Virus record (IMG/VR): IMGVR_UViG_3300005467_000035
Location: 1 to 26,222 of that record
Direction: 5' to 3' (one strand)
Origin: a virus
Length of the DNA: 26,222 nucleotides
Shown piece after piece: positions 7,943 to 13,736 of this stretch (the first letter of the stretch is position 1; every line of letters begins with the position of its first letter). Both the position numbers and the translations under genes were made by a program. The notes beneath the pieces were generated by a model. It had not been told where the DNA came from and searched no databases. It worked only from the letters and a program-made list of their open reading frames with translations.

Positions 7943-8174
7943 TAGCTGTAACCTCAAATAGTGTTTCTGATTCTGTTTCAAAAGGAAGAAGTTCCACCAC
8001 TATGTCATTAGGACAAGATGGATTAGAGCAGTGAAAATATATGGGGTTACTGGTGGTACGTATTACTGATGCAGAGGTAGTCCTAGTTGATGAATTGAAT
8101 GCCTCATCTGGCTTCAAGGACCATCTACAAGAACCGCATAGTAAGCTCACTCTTGGATAGTAATAGGCTTTCAT
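7905..8174 (-). CDS. Zinc-knuckle hypothetical protein (89 aa)
   Basis: The protein begins MKAYYYPRVSLLCGSCRWSL and later has FHCSNPSCPNDIVVEL; its two cysteine pairs (CGSC and CSNPSC) look like a zinc ribbon of the kind that ends in a beta strand. The ATG at 8174 forms an ATGA overlap with the upstream stop. It is the third protein with paired cysteines in the 2.4 kb upstream of terminase. The function is unknown. Confidence 0.6.
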   Translation of the reverse strand: MKAYYYPRVSLLCGSCRWSLKPDEAFNSSTRTTSASVIRTTSNPIYFHCSNPSCPNDIVVELLPFETESETLFEVTAIAPEASQTKIAG

Positions 8175-8452
8175 GGATGGACAGTCTCGGCTTCCTTTTC
8201 TTCCTGGATTGCGTGGTTATAGGCATCGTCAAAGTTGAAGTAGCGGCCTTCCAGCAACAGTTCTGTTGCTCTCTCCTCTAGCCGGGCCTGCCGCTGTGGA
8301 TCGTAGAAGCTGACGGCTCCCGGTTCGGGTGGCTCGTCGCTGGGCTTCCTCGGTGGTAGCCTGAGAGATTGCTGCTGCATGTAGCTCTCGAACAGCGATG
8401 TGAGCCGCTCTAGGGCATCGGCTATTCGGTTGAGTAGAGAGAAGGGTTTCAT
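8171..8452 (-). CDS. Hypothetical helical protein (93 aa)
   Basis: From the ATG at 8452 the protein reads MKPFSLLNRIADALERLTSL, an amphipathic helix, followed by a proline-rich linker (PPRKPSDEPPEPGA) and a charged C-terminal helix (EERATELLLEGRYFNFDDAY). I prefer this start to an upstream ATG at 8521, because it is five bases after the previous stop, whereas the longer form would overlap the secreted protein by 64 bases. The stop overlaps the next start as ATGA. Confidence 0.6.
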   Translation of the reverse strand: MKPFSLLNRIADALERLTSLFESYMQQQSLRLPPRKPSDEPPEPGAVSFYDPQRQARLEERATELLLEGRYFNFDDAYNHAIQEEKEAETVHP

Positions 8453-8457
8453 CTGGT

Positions 8458-8814
8458 TTATCGTGCTGGAATGTCGAAAGTAATAGGCACGTCCTTGATG
8501 CCCTTCGCGGTTCTCAGCCATTCCTTCACATCGCGATATTCGTAGAATAGCTGCGCCTCAACCGGCGTCTCCGTCTCAATTTTCAGCTTTATATGATGAT
8601 CCGCATTCACAAAGAACCGTACAGGTAGAGCCCGCTGTCTCCACTCAATCGCAGTCACCGTGCCGTCCGGCTGCTCATCAGAGCCAGATATCTGAACCAC
8701 AGCTCCCGGCTCACCCATGACGTAAATTGAGTAGGTAGGAATGGGCTGTTGCCTGTCAGCAAGAACCGACGGAAATAAGAGAGCAAACCAAGTAACCAAC
8801 AATAGCTTCTTCAT
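8458..8814 (-). CDS. Secreted protein with signal peptide (118 aa)
   Basis: The N-terminus is a clear Sec signal peptide: MKK, a hydrophobic core LLLVTWFALLFPSVL and a likely cleavage after SVLA-D. The mature part (about 98 residues) is beta-rich (YSIYVMGEPGAVVQIS, LPVRFFVNADHHIKLKIE), with alternating strands. AAGGAGG is eight bases before the ATG at 8814, which overlaps the upstream stop as ATGA. An exported protein from the packaging arm could act in the envelope, for example in lysis or superinfection exclusion; no motif decides this. Confidence 0.75.
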   Translation of the reverse strand: MKKLLLVTWFALLFPSVLADRQQPIPTYSIYVMGEPGAVVQISGSDEQPDGTVTAIEWRQRALPVRFFVNADHHIKLKIETETPVEAQLFYEYRDVKEWLRTAKGIKDVPITFDIPAR

Positions 8815-8993
8815 CCTTCTTCCTCCTTGGGAGCCTGTGTTACATGAGCCGTGGCTTGCCTTACATCAATCTGAAAAGAGCCCAGATCAAACTGGTTTCG
8901 CAGGGCAGCATTGAGCTTGGCCTTGTCTTTCAGGAAACCCAGCGGAGCATCGGTCTGAACCTCCATTGTGATAACAACTGTTCTCGGTTTCAT
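8811..8993 (-). CDS. Hypothetical small protein (60 aa)
   Basis: From the ATG at 8993, with AAGGAG about six bases upstream, the protein reads MKPRTVVITMEVQTDAPLGF and continues with a helix (LKDKAKLNAALRNQF) and a strand (FQIDVRQATAHVTQ). The beta-alpha-beta pattern suggests a small ferredoxin-like or dimeric fold. Start and stop both form ATGA overlaps with the neighbours, so it is tightly coupled. The function is not known. Confidence 0.7.
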   Translation of the reverse strand: MKPRTVVITMEVQTDAPLGFLKDKAKLNAALRNQFDLGSFQIDVRQATAHVTQAPKEEEG

Positions 8994-9586
8994 AGGTTCT
9001 CCTTCAACTGCCACATCGCATCGACGCGATCCCAGTTCTTTAGCTCCTCTTGGAGCAGCCCGAAGCAGTCCTTATACTGCGCTCCATCAAACACCCCAAG
9101 CTGCCTCTGCTCGAAAGGCACGATGACAACGTTGTGGTTGTCTTTCTGCTCGTAGGTTGTGCCTGTCAGCGTTACCCGCCAAGGCCGTAGATCAAACCAG
9201 GTTCCCGGCACCAGCGCACCTCCTGGTTCAGCCGCACTGCTGGTCGTGAACTGGTCAACGATCTGGCCCTCTTTACTGACAACCGGAGGATCTTGCGGCC
9301 TCGACCGCTGGTAGAGCCTGAACTGCTTGACCTTCATGTTGACAAACATGTTCATGCTCTCTCGATCGGGGTTCCTGCGGCGCTCATCTTGAATGACCGT
9401 CGCTTCGAGATCAACCCGACCGTCGTTCAACAGCCGCTTGATGACCGCTGGAACGACTTCTCGAACCGTGAGAACGAAGCCTATCAGGTCGCCGACTTTG
9501 AGGGCCGCTTCATCGTCTCGAACCAGGACCGATGGTGGAACAACCGTGCTTTCTTCTGCTGTAGCTGCTTTATTTGCTGTCGCCAT
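8990..9586 (-). CDS. Hypothetical protein (198 aa)
   Basis: From the ATG at 9586 (AAGGA about eight bases upstream) the protein begins MATANKAATAEESTVVPPSV. Residues about 25-60 (DDEAALKVGDLIGFVLTVRE, VVPAVIKRLLNDGRVDLEAT) and 135-170 (FDLRPWRVTLTGTTYEQKDN, then VVIVPFEQRQLGVF) look like a two-part alpha/beta protein. I do not recognise it. It overlaps the upstream ribbon-helix-helix gene by 17 bases and the next gene by ATGA. It could be a structural or regulatory protein. Confidence 0.65.
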   Translation of the reverse strand: MATANKAATAEESTVVPPSVLVRDDEAALKVGDLIGFVLTVREVVPAVIKRLLNDGRVDLEATVIQDERRRNPDRESMNMFVNMKVKQFRLYQRSRPQDPPVVSKEGQIVDQFTTSSAAEPGGALVPGTWFDLRPWRVTLTGTTYEQKDNHNVVIVPFEQRQLGVFDGAQYKDCFGLLQEELKNWDRVDAMWQLKENL

Positions 9587-9746
9587 TTTCAATCCTTTCT
9601 ACATGCTCTCTATAGAGCTGCAACGCAGCACGAACAACCGCCGCCTGCTTCACCGCATCAACGGCTTGTGCTGAAAGCCAGTCCTGCTGCGACTGGTAGA
9701 TCATTGTGTTGAGCGGGACGAGCCTAGCCTTTTGCAGCTTCGGCAA
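9570..9746 (-). CDS. Ribbon-helix-helix (CopG/Arc-like) protein, TTG start
   Basis: The segment ARLVPLNTMIYQSQQDWL, then AVKQAAVVRAALQLYREHVE, has the order expected of a ribbon-helix-helix DNA-binding domain: a short strand, helix A, a turn and a helix B of R-x-AL-x-x-Y type. This family binds operators as dimers. The strand begins before the only internal ATG (9704), so I chose the TTG at 9746, which has GGGGG nine bases upstream and gives 58 residues. It overlaps the upstream gene by 23 bases. It may regulate the left arm. Confidence 0.55.
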   Translation of the reverse strand: MPKLQKARLVPLNTMIYQSQQDWLSAQAVDAVKQAAVVRAALQLYREHVERIENGDSK

Positions 9747-10125
9747 GCTGGTAGCCCCCGGCTTCGTCCTTGCAGCCCACGCCGTAGAAGACACCGCCGC
9801 TCACGACAACCTTGGCCGCAACCTGAGTCTCAGGATTGATGGCGAAGGCCCTGCCGTTGAGAACGGTGTCTCGGTCGAGCCTGAACTTGACGGCAACGCC
9901 TCCGTCAGCAGTAGCTGCCGCAGCTTTAGCGAGTGGCTGGGTCTTCGTGGTGTCTTCGCTGGCTGACGCAGCAGCAACGGCAGCTTCGATGTCCTTGGCA
10001 CCGGAAGGCCCGATACCGGGTATCTTGGTGTAGTCCTCGCTGTACTTTGCAAGCTGAAGCTCGGTGTTGATTCCGGCTGCATTGAGGGTTGAGAGATGAG
10101 GGAAATCATCGGGTAGCTTTGGCAT
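9724..10125 (-). CDS. Helix-hairpin-helix protein (133 aa)
   Basis: The N-terminal 50 residues contain LSTLNAAGINTELQLAKYSE and KIPGIGPSGAKDIEAAV. This is a helix-hairpin-helix motif with the I-P-G-I-G-P-x-x-A hairpin that contacts DNA backbone without sequence preference. An Ala/Thr-rich linker (about 50-72) leads to a beta-rich C-terminal part (VAVKFRLDRDTVLNGRAFAI, VVVSGGVFYGVGC). AGGAGG is nine bases before the ATG at 10125, and the start overlaps the upstream stop as TGATG. Such two-part proteins are found among phage tail or head genes, but the role here is open. Confidence 0.65.
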   Translation of the reverse strand: MPKLPDDFPHLSTLNAAGINTELQLAKYSEDYTKIPGIGPSGAKDIEAAVAAASASEDTTKTQPLAKAAAATADGGVAVKFRLDRDTVLNGRAFAINPETQVAAKVVVSGGVFYGVGCKDEAGGYQLAEAAKG

Positions 10126-10346
10126 CAGTATTTACCTCCTGTGGCGACGGCTGCATTCGCGGTCATCACACATTCTCGCAGCAATCGCATTGCTGCCGAC
10201 TGGTCGGCGCAAGAAGGAGTATTGGCTACAAGAGTCTTAGCGAATTCTCTTGCGGCTGATCGTATTGCATCGTACTTTGCGGGTTGATCCGCAGTAGGCG
10301 GATGATAAGTGAAAATGTCATCAATCTGCTCGGGTGTAAAGGGCAT
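10125..10346 (-). CDS. Acb2-like cyclic-nucleotide sponge (probable anti-CBASS), 73 aa
   Basis: Acb2 proteins (T4 Vs.4 family, Acb2/Tad1 hairpin domain) are small hexameric helical hairpins that sequester the cyclic nucleotides made by CBASS and related defence systems, so host effectors are not triggered. The match is in the pattern: IDDIFTYHPPTADQPAKYDA, then a helix IRSAAREFAKTL, a P-S-x-x-x-Q/E-S turn (TPSCADQSAAM) and a closing helix CVMTANAAVA. This is the order FTYHPP...DQP-x-(R/K)Y-x-x-IR...AVMWANAAIAR known from the phage family. One difference is a Thr where the family usually has Trp (VMTANA). GGAGGA is seven bases before the ATG at 10346. It is encoded two genes after thyX. The call is from memory of the family, not from a search. 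Confidence 0.78.
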   Translation of the reverse strand: MPFTPEQIDDIFTYHPPTADQPAKYDAIRSAAREFAKTLVANTPSCADQSAAMRLLRECVMTANAAVATGGKY

Positions 10347-10407
10347 CTGGTTATCCTCCAACAAGTTAAAGTTCTACAACTTTCTGACGGGGGTTATCCT
10401 ACGCTTT

Positions 10408-11127
10408 CTAGCTTGAAAGATCAACAGAAAACAATGACCATGTTCTAGGAAACTCAGCAGCAATGATCTTGCCCACCGCATTGGCAAACTGCCGGATCTC
10501 CCACTGAGCGTCCGGGTGCATTCGCAATGTGAGAAAAGCAAGCCAGTTTCTTAGGTTAGCGGAAGCCCTCATTCGAGAATATCTCCCTACAGGCAGCACT
10601 ATCCGAGCCAACTCTTTAGGCACCCCTAAGCGTAGTCCATCCAGATAAGTCTGTTGTGAAGCAGCATACAAGACCTCAACTGAGGCTAACCACTTCATGG
10701 CCGCATCGCCTGTTAGCTCGGCCATTCCCTCTGCTTGCTTATTACCCTTCTGGATGGTGAGGCATCGCTCTTGAGTAGGTAGATAGTTGATGTCCGGCAG
10801 AGGCGCATACCTTGCGCTCATCTCATTGTAGCTCTGAGTTCTATGCCGATGCCACTCACGAAAGACAAAGATCGGAGCCTGAACCTCAATCACCATTCCG
10901 GCAAACTCGAAGGGAGTGGAATGATGATGAGAGTACATGAATTTCAGCAGTCGCTCGTCCTGATCCCAGCCACGAAATGAGCCCTGAGTAGACTGTCGGG
11001 CAGCTTCTATTATTCCACATTCATGATCTGGATCATCCGGGTCAAAAGGATGACTGTTGGGATCACCATGCCCCCATGATTCAATGTGTTTAACATAACC
11101 CATGTCAAGCACTTTAATCGATTCCAT
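10408..11127 (-). CDS. thyX: FAD-dependent thymidylate synthase ThyX (239 aa)
   Basis: ThyX makes dTMP from dUMP with methylene-tetrahydrofolate, FAD and NADPH, supplying thymidine for phage DNA. The signature RHR-x-x-S-x-NE-x-S-x-RY is complete at residues 94-107 (RHRTQSYNEMSARY). Upstream are the FAD/dUMP-site residues in HHHSTPFEFA (about 67-76), and downstream GRYSRMRASANLRNWLAF (about 181-198), with the conserved N-x-R near the C-terminal helix. The length of 239 matches the family. The ATG at 11127 has GGGAGG about ten bases upstream and overlaps the DUF3310-type gene by 14 bases, so both are probably made together. Confidence 0.96.
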   Translation of the reverse strand: MESIKVLDMGYVKHIESWGHGDPNSHPFDPDDPDHECGIIEAARQSTQGSFRGWDQDERLLKFMYSHHHSTPFEFAGMVIEVQAPIFVFREWHRHRTQSYNEMSARYAPLPDINYLPTQERCLTIQKGNKQAEGMAELTGDAAMKWLASVEVLYAASQQTYLDGLRLGVPKELARIVLPVGRYSRMRASANLRNWLAFLTLRMHPDAQWEIRQFANAVGKIIAAEFPRTWSLFSVDLSS

Positions 11128-11335
11128 TCTTAACAGCCTCCCTGTTGGTTATTTCTCGATCCAAGTACCATCGAGCTTTCTTCAGGTCTTCCAGTCCATC
11201 TCCTTTGTGATCAGTTCGTAGAACATACTTGACCACGTTGCCGAGGTGAAAACCCAGCCCGAAGCCCTCAATGATGTCGATAACTTCGACCGGGCCTCTG
11301 GTGTAATGACTTGGGTGGTTGATCGAATCACTCAT
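11114..11335 (-). CDS. DUF3310 (SaV-like) protein (73 aa)
   Basis: Nearly the whole protein matches the DUF3310 pattern: INHPSHYTRGPVEVIDII, then FHLGNVVKYVLRTDHKGD and LEDLKKARWYLDREI. The motif order NHPSHY, E(V/C)ID, G-N-x-x-KY-x-x-R and (L)-D-L-x-KA-x-(W)YL is diagnostic. These small proteins occur in many phages beside nucleotide metabolism genes; a biochemical role is not established. I chose the ATG at 11335 because GAGGAG precedes it; a GTG at 11353 is an alternative. It overlaps thyX at its end and the small cysteine protein at its start. Confidence 0.88.
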   Translation of the reverse strand: MSDSINHPSHYTRGPVEVIDIIEGFGLGFHLGNVVKYVLRTDHKGDGLEDLKKARWYLDREITNREAVKNGID

Positions 11336-11495
11336 GCTTAACCAGCTCCTCACTCATCGACCGGACCTTTCCACAATTCCGGCAAGTAACCAGCAGAATA
11401 GGGTTCCCCAGCACGTCTTCCCCGGCAAGCGGGGGGTTCCACTTGTGGCCTGATTGCAACTCGCAGGGGATAGTTTTGATGTAGTCAGTGGTCAT
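11328..11495 (-). CDS. Small CxxC protein (55 aa)
   Basis: The protein begins MTTDYIKTIPCELQSGHKW and has TCRNCGKVRSMS near residue 38, with earlier Cys and His residues that could complete a zinc site (C11, H17, C38, C41). GGAGG is six bases before the ATG at 11495, and the stop lies inside the next gene's start (8-base overlap). It is the third gene in a tight run leading into thyX. It may be a zinc-knuckle protein; the function is unknown. Confidence 0.7.
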   Translation of the reverse strand: MTTDYIKTIPCELQSGHKWNPPLAGEDVLGNPILLVTCRNCGKVRSMSEELVKHE

Positions 11496-11497
11496 AT

Positions 11498-11620
11498 CTA
11501 CCTCCAATATCTATCTCCCATCCCGTCATCCGGCGCTTGACCCAGCAGCCAGAGAAACCAGCCGCCTACGACTATGACCACGAGAGAGATGATGAGCAAG
11601 ACTAGAATGATGGTCTTCAT
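11498..11620 (-). CDS. Small single-pass membrane peptide (40 aa)
   Basis: Almost the entire N-terminal part is hydrophobic (MKTIILVLLIISLVVIVVGG, WFLWLLG), followed by a short acidic/polar tail (QAPDDGMGDRYWR). This is a single transmembrane segment with the tail probably in the cytoplasm or periplasm. The ATG at 11620 overlaps the methyltransferase stop as ATGA, with GGGGAA upstream. Such peptides include small holins and inhibitors, but nothing here allows that choice. Confidence 0.7.
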   Translation of the reverse strand: MKTIILVLLIISLVVIVVGGWFLWLLGQAPDDGMGDRYWR

Positions 11621-12231
11621 AACAGGCTTCCCCACTGCTCAGCCATCGCTTTTGCGATCCCTTCATAGGTAGTAGACCTCAGCTTCCATCTATCATCAGA
11701 TGGCCCCAACCGATTTTGCCCGCTGGGGGTTTGGTTATCCCATCCCCTTTTATGATCCCCGTTCCGGGGCTCCAACACCTTCGTTGCCCGAAGCAAGGGC
11801 AACCCCTTTAACCACAAACAAGTCGCCTTACTTTCAGGATGCCCGAACTGCCACGGCTGGATAATCTGATTAGGCTTACGAAAGGCAGTTGAGATTCTCC
11901 CAATAGGATTCTCTAGAGCTATTCGAGGAACGGGATTATCAACAAACCCATCACCCATTAGATTCAACACAAATAGCATTGCCTCATGAGTTTGCTGCTC
12001 TCTGCCGGGGATTCTCCCGTTCCAATGAAGCCCACTACTGGCTAAGTAAGTACAGGGTGGATGAGCGATCATTAGATCCCAATTCCCATCTAGATGTAGT
12101 AGAACATCGCCTTGAATATGAGGCCCGAGTCGATCCGAGGGCAACAAGTCACATGACCAAGCATCGTGCCCAAGCGCCCGAAAAGCATCCCTCACAACCC
12201 CACTGAACTCACATGCAACAAGAACCTTCAT
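11617..12231 (-). CDS. Short cytosine-methyltransferase-like enzyme (204 aa)
   Basis: Motifs of C5-cytosine methyltransferases appear in order: VLVACEFSGVVRDAFRALGH (SAM-binding motif I, residues 3-22), MIAHPPCTYLASSG (motif IV with the catalytic PPC, about 54-67) and ALENPIGRIS (motif VI, ENP instead of ENV, about 105-114). The C-terminus ends YEGIAKAMAEQWG, like motif X. The protein is short for this family, with no clear target-recognition domain. It probably modifies phage DNA or nucleotides. AGGATG is 13 bases before the ATG; a leader peptide ends just in front (see findings). Confidence 0.75.
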   Translation of the reverse strand: MKVLVACEFSGVVRDAFRALGHDAWSCDLLPSDRLGPHIQGDVLLHLDGNWDLMIAHPPCTYLASSGLHWNGRIPGREQQTHEAMLFVLNLMGDGFVDNPVPRIALENPIGRISTAFRKPNQIIQPWQFGHPESKATCLWLKGLPLLRATKVLEPRNGDHKRGWDNQTPSGQNRLGPSDDRWKLRSTTYEGIAKAMAEQWGSLL

Positions 12232-12285
12232 AGTTAAACCAGGTCATCCTTTTCAACCGGCATAAGCAGCACCTTCTCACACCTG

Positions 12286-12447
12286 CTACCCCAGAACCCT
12301 TCCCAGCAAATCTCGGTTGCCCTCCAAAACCAGCAACAGAGCCACAACAACCAAAATCCATAAGATGAAAGCTACCAAGTCAGCCACTAATTCAGCATCA
12401 TTCCCGCCCTCGTCATCGAGGAAAAATCCTATGTCCTCAGCTTTCAT
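12286..12447 (-). CDS. Small membrane protein, first gene of the left arm (53 aa)
   Basis: This short frame begins MKAEDIGFFLDDEGGNDAEL and has a strong single membrane segment, VADLVAFILWILVVVALLLV, before a short charged tail. The N-terminal half is acidic. The stop is 54 bases before the methyltransferase ATG. No strong ribosome binding site precedes the ATG at 12447; AGTGAG is the best. As the first gene after the divergent region it may be an early product of the left arm. The function is unknown. Confidence 0.55.
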   Translation of the reverse strand: MKAEDIGFFLDDEGGNDAELVADLVAFILWILVVVALLLVLEGNRDLLGRVLG

Positions 12448-12839
12448 GTGATAGATAGTCTCACTGCTGCTTCAGTAGTTCAAGGGCCATGGGCCAGAAA
12501 AGCAACTGGAGTTTCGTCCCCAAAAGCAGAAGGCCCCGGAGCGGCAACCCCGAGGCCTGTTGAACCAAGTTGACTGAGCGGCCCTGCTAATGGAGCTCCA
12601 ACCGGCGAAGCTGTCCAGCTAAATCGAGTGTAACCCAGACTACCATTACCGGCTACAGCACAGGCAGCGGAAAAGGAAGAAAAAAAATGCAAGTTTGAGA
12701 TCAGGCTCGCACGCTGGCCTACCCCCTGGGGGTCCGCAGGACAACCTCGGCTAGCGGCGACAGGTCAACCTAACGGCGGACAGCCTGGGCTGGCCTGGGC
12801 TGGAGCTGGCCCGGCGCGGTGTAACGCTGCATACGCTGT

Positions 12840-12870
12840 GGCCGCATCGCTGCTTGCAGCGTTGGCGGCC
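12840..12870. repeat. Strong nested hairpin in the divergent region
   Basis: GGCCGC (12840-12845) pairs with GCGGCC (12865-12870), and within it CGCTGC (12848-12853) pairs with GCAGCG (12856-12861). Only a 2-base side and a 3-base side separate the two stems, and the loop is TT. It is GC-rich with no T-run, so it could be a structural element of an origin or a transcription barrier. Confidence 0.65.
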
Positions 12871-12988
12871 GAGGCTGCTGCTGTTGAAGGATGACAACAG
12901 CAACAACCTCTTGGAGCGTTGATAACGGCGACAACATCGTGGCGGCAGCCTCTAGCTATGGTAGCCTACATTGCAGAGCGGCTGAAAC

Positions 12989-13003
12989 CGGCTCTCAGAG
13001 CCG
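12989..13003. promoter_or_regulatory. 15-bp palindrome upstream of the HTH-HNH gene
   Basis: CGGCTCTCAGAGCCG is a perfect inverted repeat with a one-base centre, 63 bases before the ATG at 13067. Its size and symmetry fit an operator for a dimeric regulator; the HTH protein encoded at 13067 or the one at 13395-13667 are the nearby candidates. Confidence 0.5.
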
Positions 13004-13066
13004 ATTCTGCGCTCCTGTAGAACGTCTTCTGGACGGATGTCCTGTACTCGTGTATAGTCCAGCACT

Positions 13067-13405
13067 ATGCAATATCGTATTAGCCAAGTTGCAACGCTGT
13101 TGGGACTATCTCGGGGTCGGGTAGACCAGTTGTTGAGACAAGGGGATATTGCTTTCACAGTCCATGCACCAACAGGCAATCGCTTAGTGTCTAGTGCTGG
13201 ATTACGAGCTTTCCAGCGCAAACGCCAACACAAAGCGCACGTAGCCGTTGCTCTAGCTCTGAGGTCTGGCAGGCTAATCCGCCAACCTTGCATCAAGTGC
13301 GGCCACCGCAAGGTAGAGGCGCATCACGAGGACTATAACCAGCCGCTTAAGGTGGAATGGTTATGCAGGCCACATCATAGAGAGCGGCACAAAGCTAAGG
13401 CTTGA
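13067..13405 (+). CDS. HTH and HNH-type zinc domain protein (112 aa)
   Basis: The N-terminal half is a helix-turn-helix of MerR/excisionase type (YRISQVATLLGLSRGRVDQL, LRQGDIAFTVHAP), and the C-terminal half is an HNH-like treble clef: CIKCGHRKVEAHHEDYNQPL, then EWLCRPHHRERH. The HNH part has its zinc CxxC, the catalytic-type HH pair and a final H-x-x-x-H. Many phages carry a similar C-terminal module. TATAGT (13053-13058) lies nine bases before the ATG and there is no clear ribosome binding site, so it may be nearly leaderless. It may be a nuclease, or a regulator that uses the zinc fold to bind DNA. Confidence 0.78.
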   Translation: MQYRISQVATLLGLSRGRVDQLLRQGDIAFTVHAPTGNRLVSSAGLRAFQRKRQHKAHVAVALALRSGRLIRQPCIKCGHRKVEAHHEDYNQPLKVEWLCRPHHRERHKAKA

Positions 13406-13667
13406 GACGTTGAATAACCTCGGATCGAAGCACGTAGAGGTGAGAGCCAATGGTTAGCGAGTACAGAGTTCCGCGTTCGATCATCTTACAGACTGAGCCA
13501 CGCTGGATGCCAAGTAAACGGGCCGCATCGGTCACGGTTAGAACGGCGTCGAGCGATACAAGCAAGTCTATTAGGCTTTTGGTGCGAACTAGACTGTACT
13601 CTGTAGCGGCCAGCTTCATTCGGCCACGACTGGATGAGGAGCGGACGCGGGACACGTTTGCAGACAT
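13395..13667 (-). CDS. HTH protein, candidate repressor or excisionase (90 aa)
   Basis: The C-terminal half is a helix-turn-helix of the HTH_17/excisionase type: LTVTDAARLLGIQRGSVCKM, then IERGTLYSLTIGSHLYVLRS. It has the A-A-x-x-L-G-(I/V)-x-x-x-x-V core and the wing with a G-S/R-x-(L/R) turn. Residues 1-40 are basic and Ser-rich. It is the only minus-strand gene in the right arm and ends inside the HNH gene (11-base convergent overlap). A promoter at 13677-13706 sits so close to the ATG that the transcript would be nearly leaderless, which is frequent for phage repressors. An Xis-like role is less likely because no integrase is seen. Confidence 0.72.
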   Translation of the reverse strand: MSANVSRVRSSSSRGRMKLAATEYSLVRTKSLIDLLVSLDAVLTVTDAARLLGIQRGSVCKMIERGTLYSLTIGSHLYVLRSEVIQRLKP

Positions 13668-13676
13668 AACGGCGCG

Positions 13677-13706
13677 ATTCTAGCGCAAGCCGGGATCGCT
13701 TGGCAA
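13677..13706 (-). promoter_or_regulatory. Promoter of the HTH gene
   Basis: On the minus strand TTGCCA (13706-13701) and TAGAAT (13682-13677) are separated by 18 bases and match sigma-70 -35 and -10 boxes at four and five positions. Transcription would begin about three bases before the ATG at 13667. Confidence 0.6.
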
Positions 13707-13736
13707 GGGCGCTTTCAAACAATGGAGGGTTGAGAT

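Larger units (their letters stand above)
12448..13066. other. Divergent intergenic region between the two arms
   Basis: About 620 bp lie between the first left-arm gene and the first right-arm gene. The middle part is GC-rich and repetitive, with CCTGGGCTGG twice in tandem (12784-12803), a strong nested hairpin (12840-12870) and a 15-bp palindrome (12989-13003). Open frames here have no ribosome binding site or break up with stops, so I call none. Divergent phage regions usually hold promoters and operators, and sometimes a replication origin; I see no consensus promoter for the left arm. Confidence 0.6.

Noticed and set aside
12480-12692. 70-codon minus-strand frame in the divergent region
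   Set aside because: It starts with TTG in a run of T/A without any ribosome binding site, has a hydrophobic and Gly/Pro/Ser-rich composition as expected from random GC-rich sequence, and overlaps no neighbour.
12891-13124. 77-codon plus-strand frame before the HNH gene
   Set aside because: It runs 58 bases into the HNH gene in another frame; GAAGG lies directly against the ATG, and I see no protein pattern.
12952-13311. 119-codon minus-strand frame
   Set aside because: It is antisense to the HTH-HNH gene and has no ribosome binding site or recognisable motif.
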